In this document: positions 25,245 to 33,150 of the stretch, piece after piece
How the letters are laid out: each line of letters begins with the position of its first letter
Numbering within the stretch: the stretch's first letter is position 1
Assembly (NCBI GenBank): GCA_949283205.1
Contig: CASDSD010000013.1
Coordinates: 1-52,930 of the forward strand
Source: an uncultured Alistipes sp.
GTDB lineage: Bacteria > Bacteroidota > Bacteroidia > Bacteroidales > Rikenellaceae
DNA length: 52,930 nt
Reading direction: 5' to 3'
The notes under the pieces: model-generated
Seen by the model: the letters and a program-made list of their open reading frames with translations, nothing else
What the model was told of the DNA's origin: nothing
Databases searched by the model: none
Made by a program: the position numbers and the translations under genes

Positions 25245-26321
25245 TTATCCTATCTCGTTATAGAGCGTGTCGCGCTCCACGGCGCGCAGTCCCGCCCGCG
25301 CCACCATCTCGCGCATCTCCTCCACGCCCATGCGCGGCCGGCGGTCGTCCGCTCCCGCCATGGAGTATATCTTCGTCGTGTCGTCGATCGTGCCGTCGAT
25401 GTCGTCGGCACCGAATGCCAGCGCCGCCTCGGTCGTCTGCTTGCCGTACATCACCCAGTAGGCCTTGATGTGGGGCACGTTGTCCAGAATCAGGCGGCTC
25501 ATGGCCAGCGTCCGCAGGTCGTCTATCACCGACACCTCGCCGATCTCCGACATCGAGTTGCCGTAGTTGCGGTACTTCAGCGGAATGAAGGCGTTCAACC
25601 CTCCCGTCTCGTCCTGCAGCGCCCGCAGCCGCAGCAGGTGGTCGATGCGGTGCTCCACACTCTCGATATGGCCGTAGAGCATCGTCGCGTTGCTATTGAT
25701 GCCGAGGCGGTGGGCCGTGCGGTGTATGTCGAACCACTCGGCCGTGGAGCCCTTGTCGGGACATATGCGCGCACGGATCTCCTCGTCGAAGATCTCGGCG
25801 CCGCCCCCCGGGATGGCATCCATGCCGGCGTCGATGAGCAGCCGCAGCCCCTCCTCGGTCGTGAGGCCCGCCTTGCGGATCATGTACGACAGCTCGATGG
25901 CCGTAAAGGCCTTGACGGCCGCATGCGGCAGGATCGCCTTCACGCGCCGGATCATGTCGCAATAGTAATATATGTCGTGCACGGGGTGAACACCCCCCAC
26001 GATATGCACCTCGGTAACGCCGCTGCCCACATACGAGCGCACCTTCTGCTCGATCTGCTCCATCGTCATGTCCCACGCCTCGGGACTCCCCTTCGGGCGG
26101 CGGTAGGAACAGAACCGGCAGTTGAAGACACAGAGGTTCGTCGGCTCGATATGAAAATTGCGGTTGTAAAAGACCTTGTCGCCGCTCACGGCGCGCTTGC
26201 GCGCCACGGCTATCTCACCCAGACGCCACAGCGGTGCCCCGCGCCACAACTCGGCAGCATCGTCGGCACTCAATCTTTCTGCGTGGGCGGCACGCTGCGC
26301 CGCCATCTCCCATCTCTCCAT
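25245..26321 (-). CDS. mqnE: Aminofutalosine synthase
   Basis: 358 residues. MqnE is a radical SAM enzyme of the futalosine route that makes aminodeoxyfutalosine from 3-(1-carboxyvinyloxy)benzoate and SAM, on the way to menaquinone. The cluster motif is NLCVFNCRFCSY (CxxxCxxC). The family strings VHIVGGVHP, GMDAIPGGGAEIFDEEIR, SNATMLYGHIES, LQDETGGLNAFIPL and PHIKAYWVMYG separate it from the related MqnC. Other mqn genes are not in the window. It lies in a compact minus-strand operon, 10 bp after the LptF/G-like gene. Confidence 0.95.
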   Translation of the reverse strand: MERWEMAAQRAAHAERLSADDAAELWRGAPLWRLGEIAVARKRAVSGDKVFYNRNFHIEPTNLCVFNCRFCSYRRPKGSPEAWDMTMEQIEQKVRSYVGSGVTEVHIVGGVHPVHDIYYYCDMIRRVKAILPHAAVKAFTAIELSYMIRKAGLTTEEGLRLLIDAGMDAIPGGGAEIFDEEIRARICPDKGSTAEWFDIHRTAHRLGINSNATMLYGHIESVEHRIDHLLRLRALQDETGGLNAFIPLKYRNYGNSMSEIGEVSVIDDLRTLAMSRLILDNVPHIKAYWVMYGKQTTEAALAFGADDIDGTIDDTTKIYSMAGADDRRPRMGVEEMREMVARAGLRAVERDTLYNEIG

Positions 26322-26331
26322 AGCACTTCAA

Positions 26332-27444
26332 TCATTTGGGCGCCTTGCGGTAGAGATATGCCGCAATGAAGGCGAAAATTATGTTCGGCGTCCACACCGC
26401 AAGCCCTACGGGGAGCGAGCCGCTCTTGGCAAACTCCTCGAAGACGCGGTTGAACATGATGTACGAAAAACACAATGCGATACCTATGCCTATATGCAGG
26501 CCCGTACCGCCGCGCACCTTGCGCGAGGAGAGCGACACGCCGATCAGCGTCAGGATGAACGTCGCCATCGGGTAGGCGAACCGCGTATGCCGCTCCACCT
26601 CGATCACGTTGATCGAACTCGAACCCTTGGCGCGCTGCTGCCGCAGGAAGTCGGTCAGCTCGCCGATCTTCATCGTCGAGATGATCTTGTCGACACGCCC
26701 CAGCTCCCGCACGTCGAGGTTGATCAGAGTATCGAGGTCGCGCCGCTGCTCGAAGCTCTCCGTCCCGTCCGGAGCGATACGCCGCAGGATATAACGCTGT
26801 GCGCGCCAGCGTCCCGTCTCCGGGTCTACCGTAACATCCGACGCCTCGAGAGACTCGGCGATGGAGGTGCCCTCGTAGCGCTCCAGCGCCATGTACGAGG
26901 CGCGGTTGCTGCGGTTGAAGCCGCGCACGTAGACAAACTCGCCCGGTTCGATCTGACGGTATATGTGGCGGTCGTACTGCACCGTCTGGTTGCTCTTGAA
27001 ATATTTCTGCTCGAACTCCACGCAGCTGATCTGCGACACGGGTATGATCCACAGGTTCAGCACCAGCGACAGCAGCGTAATGGCCAGCGCACCCAGAAAG
27101 TAGGGCCACATCAGACGCATGAAGCTCATGCCTCCGGACAGCATGGCGATGATCTCGGTCTGGTATGCCATCTTCGAGGTGAAGAAGATCACGGCGATGA
27201 AGGTGAACAGGCCGCTGTACTGGTTTATGAAGTCGGGAACGAAATTGAGGTAGTAGTCGAATATGATGGCCGAGAAGGGTGCCTTCAGCTCCGTGAAGTC
27301 GTCCACTCGCTCGGCATAATCGAAGACCACCAGCACCACCGTGATCATCGCGATGGCGAAGACATAGGTCTGCAGGAACCGCCGCAGGATATAGCGGTCG
27401 AGGATCTTGAATCCCGGGTATCGTATGTCGGTTTTCAGTTTCAT
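26332..27444 (-). CDS. LptF/LptG (YjgP/YjgQ) family permease
   Basis: 370 residues. The first ~120 residues hold three membrane spans (YVFAIAMITVVLVVFDYAERVDDF, YSGLFTFIAVIFFTSKMAYQTE, PYFLGALAITLLSLVLNL in pieces), then a ~160-residue periplasmic domain (VSQISCVEFEQKYFK to GELTDFLRQQ), then three more (YPMATFILTLIGVSL, HIGIGIALCFSYIMF, TPNIIFAFIAAYLY). This is the LPS transport permease layout; EIIAMLSGGMSF is the conserved coupling helix that meets LptB. Whether it is F or G cannot be told. It sits between tgt (23 bp) and mqnE. Confidence 0.93.
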   Translation of the reverse strand: MKLKTDIRYPGFKILDRYILRRFLQTYVFAIAMITVVLVVFDYAERVDDFTELKAPFSAIIFDYYLNFVPDFINQYSGLFTFIAVIFFTSKMAYQTEIIAMLSGGMSFMRLMWPYFLGALAITLLSLVLNLWIIPVSQISCVEFEQKYFKSNQTVQYDRHIYRQIEPGEFVYVRGFNRSNRASYMALERYEGTSIAESLEASDVTVDPETGRWRAQRYILRRIAPDGTESFEQRRDLDTLINLDVRELGRVDKIISTMKIGELTDFLRQQRAKGSSSINVIEVERHTRFAYPMATFILTLIGVSLSSRKVRGGTGLHIGIGIALCFSYIMFNRVFEEFAKSGSLPVGLAVWTPNIIFAFIAAYLYRKAPK

Positions 27445-27467
27445 CTTAACAGCTCTTCGTCGTTACG

Positions 27468-28598
27468 CTACAGGCGCCGCCCCAGCTTCTCCACCATCCC
27501 GGCCTTCCACTGCGCGAAGTCGCCCGCGACGATATGCCGCCGCGCCTGGCGCACAAGCCACAGGTAGAAGGCCACGTTGTGCAGCGAGGCGATCTGCGCC
27601 CCCAGCATCTCGCCGCACACCACAAGATGATGCACGTATGCCTTCGAATAGAGCGTGTCGACGAAGCTCGCCCCCGCCGGATCGAGCGGCGAGAAGTCGT
27701 CCTCCCACTTCTTGTTGCGCAGGTTGATCGTACCCTCCGAGGTGAATATCTGTCCGTTGCGGCCGTTGCGCGTGGGCATCACGCAGTCGAACATGTCGAC
27801 GCCGCGGTCGATGCCCTCGAGGATGTTTATCGGCGTGCCCACACCCATCAGGTAACGCGGCCGCGACTCGGGCAGCACGGCATTCACCACCTCGATCATG
27901 GCATACATCACCTCCGTGGGCTCCCCCACCGCCAGACCGCCGATGGCATACCCGTCGGCATCGTACTGCAGCACGTTGCGCGCCGCACGCTCACGCAGGT
28001 CGGCATAGCCGCACCCCTGAACTATGGGGAAAAGCGACTGCGAGTGCCCGTACCTGGGCTGCGTCTGCGCATAGCGCGTGAAGCAGCGGTCGAGCCACCG
28101 CTCGGTCAGCGCCAGCGACTTGGCCGCATAGTCGCGCGGGGCATCGCCCGGAGGGCACTCGTCGAAGGCCATCATGATGTCGGCGCCGATAGTGCGCTCG
28201 GTGTCGATGACGCTCTCGGGGGTGAACAGATGGCGCGAGCCGTCGATATGCGAGCGGAAATGGCACCCCTCCTCCTTGAGTTTGCGGCACTCCGCAAGCG
28301 AGAAGACCTGGAACCCGCCGCTGTCGGTGAGCATCGGCCCGTCCCATGTCGAGAAGCGGTGCACGCCCCCCGCCTGCTCCATGATGCGCATGCCGGGACG
28401 CAGGTAGAGATGGTATGTGTTTGCCAGGATGATACGCGCCCGTGCGTCGTCGCGCAGGTCGCGGTGGAAGATCCCTTTCATGGCGGCCGCCGTACCCACG
28501 GGCATGAATATGGGGGTCTCGACGGGACCGTGGTCGGTCTCCATAAGGCCGGCCCGGGCCTTCGATGCCGGAGCCGTATGTTGAAGCGTAAATTTCAT
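27468..28598 (-). CDS. tgt: tRNA-guanine transglycosylase, lacking the usual zinc cysteines
   Basis: 376 residues from the ATG at 28598 (MKFTLQHTAPASKARAG), the family start; the longer open frame upstream is repeat DNA. The enzyme exchanges G34 for preQ1 in GUN anticodons. Catalytic residues are present: Asp92 in TDSGGFQVFS and Asp271 in MFDCVMPTRNGRNG, and GGLAVGEP binds the base. Where most bacterial Tgt have CxCxxC before the YSRAYLHHL segment, this one reads PLDPAGASFVDTLYSKAYVHHL, with Gly309, Ser311 and Asp314 in the cysteine places; the final His340 (SLHN) remains. It heads the minus-strand operon. Confidence 0.95.
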   Translation of the reverse strand: MKFTLQHTAPASKARAGLMETDHGPVETPIFMPVGTAAAMKGIFHRDLRDDARARIILANTYHLYLRPGMRIMEQAGGVHRFSTWDGPMLTDSGGFQVFSLAECRKLKEEGCHFRSHIDGSRHLFTPESVIDTERTIGADIMMAFDECPPGDAPRDYAAKSLALTERWLDRCFTRYAQTQPRYGHSQSLFPIVQGCGYADLRERAARNVLQYDADGYAIGGLAVGEPTEVMYAMIEVVNAVLPESRPRYLMGVGTPINILEGIDRGVDMFDCVMPTRNGRNGQIFTSEGTINLRNKKWEDDFSPLDPAGASFVDTLYSKAYVHHLVVCGEMLGAQIASLHNVAFYLWLVRQARRHIVAGDFAQWKAGMVEKLGRRL

Positions 28599-28648
28599 CT
28601 TTATCGTCGTTGCCCGTACCGCACGAATGCGACGGCGCATAATTCGGA

Positions 28649-28656
28649 CAAAATTA
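28649..28656 (-). promoter_or_regulatory. Possible -7 element for the tgt operon
   Basis: TAATTTTG on the minus strand 50 bp before the tgt ATG, fitting TAnnTTTG. No -33 TTTG is evident. Confidence 0.45.
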
Positions 28657-28861
28657 CTACTTTTCATCGAAAAAAACGGCGCTTCGGCCCGAAATAGTCT
28701 TCCACGGAGACAAATACCGTAAAAAACGGGGCGCGTCATACAAGTGTCCTCAATGCGTTCGCGGTGTGGAAATAAAATAAATGTTACTCCCAAAGCTCGG
28801 AGCGTCCGATTCCGCCGCTGCGGCATGACGCCCCGCGAGAACGCCTTGCGGATGGTTTTGC

Positions 28862-28982
28862 GCAACTTTCGCCACCAAAAGTTGCAAACATATTTGGGCG
28901 GGAGAAAGAAGAAAAATCCCCGCCACCAAAAGTTGCAAAACGTCTTTTCGGGAAAAGAAAAAATGCGCCTCCAAAGGTTGCA
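28862..28982. repeat. Three interspersed CGCCACCAAAAGTTGC motifs in the tgt/rpsF divergent region
   Basis: CGCCACCAAAAGTTGCAAA occurs at 28870-28888 and 28921-28939, and a variant CGCCTCCAAAGGTTGCA at 28966-28982, separated by purine-rich stretches. The first copy closes a perfect hairpin: GCAACTTT (28862-28869), loop CGCCACCA, AAAGTTGC (28878-28885). The gene-free interval 28599-29118 otherwise contains only promoter elements. No reading frame in it looks like a protein. Confidence 0.8.
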
Positions 28983-29071
28983 TCCCGGCGCCCGCAGCGT
29001 CATATCACGTCTCCGAACGCCGTGAAAGACAAAAAAAACGGCCGCAGGTTTCGTTTTCCGGATTTTATTGT

Positions 29072-29079
29072 TACCTTTG
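29072..29079 (+). promoter_or_regulatory. -7 element of the rpsF-rpsR-rplI promoter
   Basis: TACCTTTG, 39 bp before the rpsF ATG. A TTTC lies at 29049-29052, 19 bp upstream, a near match to the -33 element. Confidence 0.6.
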
Positions 29080-29118
29080 CACCGCCGTAAGGCACAAAAA
29101 CTTTTAATCGATTCAGTC

Positions 29119-29466
29119 ATGAACAATTACGAAACCGTTTTCATTGTCACCCCCGTCCTCTCGGACATCCAGGTGAAGGAGGTGGCTGACAAATTCCAAG
29201 GTATCATTACCGAGAACGGCGGTCAGATCGTGAATGCGGAGAACTGGGGCCTCAAGAAGCTCGCATATCCCATTCAGAAGAAGACTACCGGCTTCTACTT
29301 CCTCATCGAGTTCACGGGCGAGGGCTCTATCGTCGAGACGCTGGAGACCGGCTACCGCCGTGACGAGCGCATCATTCGTTTCTTAACCTTCAAGCAGGAC
29401 AAGTACGCTGTCGAGTATTCGGAGAAGCGTCGCGCCAAGCTTGCAAACAAATCACAGGAGGAGTAA
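29119..29466 (+). CDS. rpsF: 30S ribosomal protein S6
   Basis: 115 residues from the ATG at 29119 ([18 protein letters not shown]), the family start; the frame begins earlier but without conservation. S6 binds 16S rRNA in the platform together with S18. The strings [25 protein letters not shown] (in pieces) and [27 protein letters not shown] are typical. It is the first gene of the classic S6-S18-L9 operon; rpsR follows 3 bp later. Confidence 0.97.
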   Translation: MNNYETVFIVTPVLSDIQVKEVADKFQGIITENGGQIVNAENWGLKKLAYPIQKKTTGFYFLIEFTGEGSIVETLETGYRRDERIIRFLTFKQDKYAVEYSEKRRAKLANKSQEE

Positions 29467-29469
29467 ACC

Positions 29470-29751
29470 ATGGCACAGGAGAATAACAAGCAGGGCGGCG
29501 AGATCCGTTATCTCAACCCCGTATCGGTAGACGTAAAGAAGAAGAAGTACTGCCGTTTCAAGAAGCTCGGCATCAAGTATGTAGACTACAAGGACGGCGA
29601 GTTCCTCAAGAAGTTCCTCAACGAGCAGGGCAAGATTCTGCCCCGCCGTCTGACCGGCACTTCGCAGAAGTTCCAGAAGAAGGTCGCACAGGCCGTGAAG
29701 CGTGCCCGTCACCTCGCCATTCTGCCTTTCGTAACGGATTGTATGAAATAA
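29470..29751 (+). CDS. rpsR: 30S ribosomal protein S18
   Basis: 93 residues. Family residues [42 protein letters not shown] and [18 protein letters not shown] are present. S18 forms a heterodimer with S6 on the small-subunit platform. AGGAGGAGTAAACC precedes the ATG, a strong Shine-Dalgarno sequence, which is rare among Bacteroidetes genes and is seen again for rplI. Confidence 0.97.
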   Translation: MAQENNKQGGEIRYLNPVSVDVKKKKYCRFKKLGIKYVDYKDGEFLKKFLNEQGKILPRRLTGTSQKFQKKVAQAVKRARHLAILPFVTDCMK

Positions 29752-29769
29752 TTAGAGGAGGAGAGCAAT

Positions 29770-30210
29770 ATGGAGGTTATACTTATCAAAGACGTCGAGA
29801 AGCTGGGTTACGCCAACGACATCGTCAACGTAAAGCCCGGTTACGCTAACAATTACTTGATTCCTCAGGGATACGCCAAGGCCGCTACCGCATCGGCACG
29901 CAAGGTCCTCGCCGAGAACCTCAAGCAGCGCGCTCACAAGGATGCCAAGATTCTGGCCGACGCACAGGCTCTGGCCGAGAAGCTGGCAAACCTGCCGATA
30001 GTGATCACGGTGAAGGCCGAGGAGGGCAAGATCTTCGGTTCGGTAACGTCGGCAGACATCGCCGAGGCGCTGGCCGCGAAGGATGTTACGGTAGACCGCA
30101 AGGCCATCACCGTCGACAGCATCAAGACCGTCGGCGAGTACGAGGCTACGGTGAAGCTCCACCGCGAGGTGAAGGCCACCGTCAAGCTGTCGGTCGTAGC
30201 CGAGGAGTAA
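29770..30210 (+). CDS. rplI: 50S ribosomal protein L9
   Basis: 146 residues. The N-terminal rRNA-binding domain MEVILIKDVEKLGYANDIVNVKPGYANNYLIPQGYA (here in family order) is joined by a long helix to the C-terminal domain (VTVKAEEGKIFGSVTSADIAEAL). L9 lies at the base of the L1 stalk and protects reading-frame maintenance. GAGGAGGAGAGCA lies just before the ATG. It ends the S6-S18-L9 operon and is followed by a terminator. Confidence 0.97.
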   Translation: MEVILIKDVEKLGYANDIVNVKPGYANNYLIPQGYAKAATASARKVLAENLKQRAHKDAKILADAQALAEKLANLPIVITVKAEEGKIFGSVTSADIAEALAAKDVTVDRKAITVDSIKTVGEYEATVKLHREVKATVKLSVVAEE

Positions 30211-30291
30211 CAGCCGTCAGCCATGCCATCCGTGCCGGAGCGGCACCACCGCAGACGCATGCAGAGGCAGGCCCGGACTATAGACAAAGGG

Positions 30292-30324
30292 GACCGCACC
30301 CGCAAGGGTTGCGGTCTCTTTTTT
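30292..30324 (+). terminator. Terminator of the rpsF operon
   Basis: GACCGCACC (30292-30300) pairs with GGTTGCGGTC (30307-30316) with one bulge, followed shortly by six T. Confidence 0.8.
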
Positions 30325-30354
30325 GTCCGGGGCGGCGCTTTGGCAATATTTTAG

Positions 30355-30362
30355 TACCTTTG
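30355..30362 (+). promoter_or_regulatory. -7 element for thiL
   Basis: TACCTTTG, 20 bp before the thiL ATG. A TTTG at 30339-30342 is only 12 bp upstream, shorter than the normal spacer. Confidence 0.55.
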
Positions 30363-30382
30363 CAAAAGATACATCATACGTC

Positions 30383-31414
30383 ATGAGCGAAAAGAAAAGA
30401 ACCGAAATATCCGAACTCGGCCAGTTCGGACTCATAGACCGCCTCACGGCCGGCATGACACCTGCCGCCGCCACGACACTCACGGGTGTGGGCGACGATG
30501 CCGCCGTCATCGCCGCCACGGAGGAGGAGGCCACCGTCGTCACCACCGACACGCTGCTTGAGGGGGTGGACTTCGACCTCACGTATTTCCCGCTCAAGCA
30601 CCTGGGATACAAGGCCGTCACGGCAGGCATAAGCGACGTGCTGGCGATGAACGCGCGGCCCGAGCAGCTGCTCGTGTCGCTCGGCGTCTCGTCGAAGATG
30701 TCGGTCGAGGCGCTGGACGACCTCTACGAGGGCATACGCTTCGCCTGCAAGGAGTACGGCGTGGACCTGGTCGGGGGCGACACGCGCGCCTCCCTCACTG
30801 GACTGGTCATAGGGGTCACGGCCGTGGGCCGCGCCCGCCGCGACGTCCTGACATACCGCAGCGGCGCGCAGTTCAACGACCTGATCTGCATCACGGGCAA
30901 CCTCGGCGCCGCATACATGGGGCTGCAGCTGCTCGAGCGCGAGAAACGCGTGCTGAGCGACGTGAAGAACCCCGAGCCGCAGTTCGGCGGCTACGAATAC
31001 CTGCTGCAGCGCTACCTCAAGCCCCGCGCCCGCAAGGACATAATCGACCTGCTGGCGGCGGAGAAGATCGTCCCCACGTCGATGACAGACATTACGGACG
31101 GACTCGCAAGCGAGGTGCTGCAGATATGCAAGGCGTCGAAGTGCGGCGCCCGAATATACCTCGACCGCATACCTCTGGCCAAGCAGACCTCGGCCCTGGC
31201 CGAGGAGATGCACGCCGACCCCGTGGTGGCGGCGCTCAACGGCGGCGAGGACTACGAGCTGATGTTCACCGTACCGCTGGCGATGCAGGAGCAGGTGATG
31301 CAGCTCGGCGTGGTGGATGTCATAGGACACATCACGCGCGAGTCGGCGGGGGCATACCTCGTCACGCCCGACGGCAGCGACATAAAGCTGCGGGCACAGG
31401 GATTCAGGGAGTAA
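30383..31414 (+). CDS. thiL: Thiamine-monophosphate kinase
   Basis: 343 residues from the ATG at 30383 (MSEKKRTEISELGQFGLIDRL). ThiL phosphorylates thiamine phosphate to the active cofactor. The AIR-synthase-like fold shows GVGDDAAVI and TTDTLLEGVDFDL (Mg-ATP aspartates), KAVTAGISDVLAMNARP, GGDTRASLTGLVIGVTAVG, DITDGLASEV and LNGGEDYELMFTVP. No other thiamine genes are nearby and I see no TPP riboswitch in the short leader. A bidirectional terminator follows. Confidence 0.96.
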   Translation: MSEKKRTEISELGQFGLIDRLTAGMTPAAATTLTGVGDDAAVIAATEEEATVVTTDTLLEGVDFDLTYFPLKHLGYKAVTAGISDVLAMNARPEQLLVSLGVSSKMSVEALDDLYEGIRFACKEYGVDLVGGDTRASLTGLVIGVTAVGRARRDVLTYRSGAQFNDLICITGNLGAAYMGLQLLEREKRVLSDVKNPEPQFGGYEYLLQRYLKPRARKDIIDLLAAEKIVPTSMTDITDGLASEVLQICKASKCGARIYLDRIPLAKQTSALAEEMHADPVVAALNGGEDYELMFTVPLAMQEQVMQLGVVDVIGHITRESAGAYLVTPDGSDIKLRAQGFRE

Positions 31415-31437
31415 TCGTACCCGCCGCGCAAGACGAC

Positions 31438-31470
31438 AAAGGCCGCACCCCCTGACGAGGTGCGGCCTTT
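31438..31470. terminator. Bidirectional terminator after thiL
   Basis: AAAGGCCGCACC (31438-31449) pairs with GGTGCGGCCTTT (31459-31470). It also lies just past the end of the minus-strand gene at 31495. Confidence 0.85.
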
Positions 31471-31494
31471 CCGTTGCCTTCGATATCGGATATC

Positions 31495-32088
31495 CTACCT
31501 CTCGACCCTGTGCAGCCGCACGACGGCACCCGAAGGGCCCTCCACGACAAGCATGTCGCCATGGTTCCCTTCGTGCAATTCGGCACGAACGGTAAAGGGA
31601 TAGCGCTCGACGGAGTCGCGCACGATAACAGCCTCTCCCGTAACATGTATGCGCCCCTCTGTCTCTCCGTCCACATACCAGCCGTCGAGGCGCAGCAGCG
31701 ACGGCGGCGCCAGCTGGCGCAATGCGCCATGCGGCAGCAGCTCCACATCCACGGGCAGCTCCGCCCGCGCATCCGTCGCCCAGCGTCCCAGCACCTCGGC
31801 ATAGGTCTCGTCGCCCGTAACCTTCAGGGCATGCAGCTCGCCGCTGCGGCGCACGGCCCTGTATGAGACCTCGACGGCATTCCCCTCGACGGCGTCGCCG
31901 CCCCCGAAGAGTGTCGTTTCATCCACAACGAAGCGCAGAAGGCTGTCTCCCGACGCATTGCGCACCGCGAGGGCCGTATCCGACGCCTCCGTCACGATCC
32001 CCGCCATACGCTGCGGCGGCAGAGCCTTGCGGCAGGAGGGCATGATCATCACCGCCCCGCATATTGCATATCGCCATAACATTCCCAT
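31495..32088 (-). CDS. Small envelope protein of unknown function, probably leaderless
   Basis: 197 residues from the ATG at 32088 (MGMLWRYAICGAVMIMPSCRKALPP); the ATG at 32082 is an alternative. The start resembles a short lipoprotein signal ending PSC, but the residues before the Cys are not a standard lipobox. The mature part is beta-rich (AGIVTEASDTALAVRNASGDSLLRFVV, AVEVSYRAVRRSGELHALKV, GRIHVTGEAVIVRDSVERYPFTV in pieces) with an OB/META-like look but no family I can name. The open frame extends upstream past the promoter box, which argues against the longer form. Confidence 0.65.
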   Translation of the reverse strand: MGMLWRYAICGAVMIMPSCRKALPPQRMAGIVTEASDTALAVRNASGDSLLRFVVDETTLFGGGDAVEGNAVEVSYRAVRRSGELHALKVTGDETYAEVLGRWATDARAELPVDVELLPHGALRQLAPPSLLRLDGWYVDGETEGRIHVTGEAVIVRDSVERYPFTVRAELHEGNHGDMLVVEGPSGAVVRLHRVER

Positions 32089-32092
32089 ACGG

Positions 32093-32100
32093 CAAAGGTA
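32093..32100 (-). promoter_or_regulatory. -7 element immediately before the gene at 31495-32088
   Basis: TACCTTTG on the minus strand ends 4 bases before the ATG at 32088, so transcription would begin at the start codon. Confidence 0.55.
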
Positions 32101-32209
32101 GTCAAAATTCCGGCGCGTGCAACCCTCCGCCGGCACGCGCATAACGGCCGTGCGCGGCCGAAAATTTCACGGCGCGGGGGACGAGGATAGGTATTTCGGT
32201 TATTTTTTG

Positions 32210-32217
32210 TAAATTTG
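32210..32217 (+). promoter_or_regulatory. -7 element for adk
   Basis: TAAATTTG, 38 bp before the adk ATG. Upstream is an AT-rich stretch but no TTTG at the normal distance. Confidence 0.5.
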
Positions 32218-32255
32218 ATGCCGCAAAAAGTTCCAAACAAACAATATTCACACCT

Positions 32256-32834
32256 ATGCTTAACATCATACTTTTCGGAGCGCCCGGATGCGGCAAGGGT
32301 ACGCAGGCAGCGCGTATAAAGGAGAAATACAACATCAACCACATCTCTACGGGTGATGTCATCCGCGGCGAGATAGCCCGCGGCACCGATCTCGGCAAGA
32401 GCATGCAGAAATACATCGAGTCGGGAGAGCTGGCGCCGGACTCTATCGTCATCGGCATGATCCGCAACTACATCAACGACCACAAGGACGCCACGGGCAA
32501 CATCTTCGACGGCTTCCCCCGCACCACGGCGCAGGCCGAGGAGTTCGACCGTATCCTGGCCGAGGACGGCGACGACGTGAACGTCATGGTATACATGGAC
32601 GTACCCGAGGAGGAGCTCGTAAAGCGCATACTGCTGCGCGGCAAGGAGTCGGGCCGCGCCGACGACGCCTCGGAGGATATCATCCGCAACCGCATCTCGG
32701 TATACCGCAACCAGACGGCCGTCGTGGCCGACCACTACAGCCGTCAGGGCAAGTACGAGGCCGTGAACGGCGTGGGCACCATGGATGAGGTCTTCGACCG
32801 CATCTGCGAGGTCATCGATCGATACAACAAATAA
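32256..32834 (+). CDS. adk: Adenylate kinase
   Basis: 192 residues, the short form without a zinc-binding LID insert. It interconverts AMP, ADP and ATP. The P-loop is GAPGCGKGT, the AMP site ISTGDVIRGEI, then NIFDGFPRTTAQAE, and the short LID RGKESGRADDASEDIIRNRI. It is monocistronic; two GC-rich hairpins follow. Confidence 0.97.
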   Translation: MLNIILFGAPGCGKGTQAARIKEKYNINHISTGDVIRGEIARGTDLGKSMQKYIESGELAPDSIVIGMIRNYINDHKDATGNIFDGFPRTTAQAEEFDRILAEDGDDVNVMVYMDVPEEELVKRILLRGKESGRADDASEDIIRNRISVYRNQTAVVADHYSRQGKYEAVNGVGTMDEVFDRICEVIDRYNK

Positions 32835-32839
32835 TCCCA

Positions 32840-32935
32840 CGCGTGCGCATGCCGCACGCGCAAAACCGATAGGCACACGAGGCGCCAAGACGGCCGGTAA
32901 AGGCTCTGCACGGCGGCGGGAACACACCGCCGCCG
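32840..32935 (+). terminator. Two GC-rich hairpins after adk
   Basis: CGCGTGCG (32840-32847) pairs with CGCACGCG (32853-32860), and CGGCGGCGG (32911-32919) pairs with CCGCCGCCG (32927-32935). Neither has a long T-tract, so termination is plausible but not certain. Confidence 0.5.
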
Positions 32936-32963
32936 TCTGCAGCGTCCAACTTTTTCGGCTGAT

Positions 32964-32997
32964 TTTGTTGCATATTACTTTTTTTTGGTTACCTTTG
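32964..32997 (+). promoter_or_regulatory. Promoter of tRNA-Glu
   Basis: TACCTTTG at 32990-32997 is preceded by TTTG at 32964-32967 (22-bp spacer) or GTTG at 32967-32970 (19-bp). The spacer includes a run of eight T. The tRNA begins 51 bp downstream. Confidence 0.65.
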
Positions 32998-33047
32998 CGT
33001 CGCTAAAGCCCACTTTTCCGCCCGAGGGCGCGGGGCGATAGCGGTAA

Positions 33048-33119
33048 GGCCCATTCGTCTATCGGTTAGGACGCAAGATTTTCATTCTTGAAAGAGCAGT
33101 TCGATTCTGCTATGGGCTA
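33048..33119 (+). tRNA. tRNA-Glu (anticodon TTC)
   Basis: 72 bases ending with discriminator A at 33119; the CCA is not encoded. The acceptor GGCCCAT pairs with ATGGGCT (one G-T pair). The D arm contains GGTTAGGAC. The anticodon stem CAAGA/TCTTG surrounds the loop TTTTCAT with anticodon TTC at 33081-33083. The T arm has the GTTCGATTC signature. Confidence 0.96.
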
Positions 33120-33150
33120 CGACTTATACCCGGGGCCGTGTGAAGATTGT

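Noticed and set aside
28599-29126. Long upstream extension of tgt
   Set aside because: The extension has runs of Phe and Trp from repeated CGCCACCAAAAGTTGC DNA; the conserved Tgt N terminus begins at 28598.
30325-30382. TPP riboswitch before thiL
   Set aside because: The leader after the -7 box is only about 20 bp and has no THI-box sequence.
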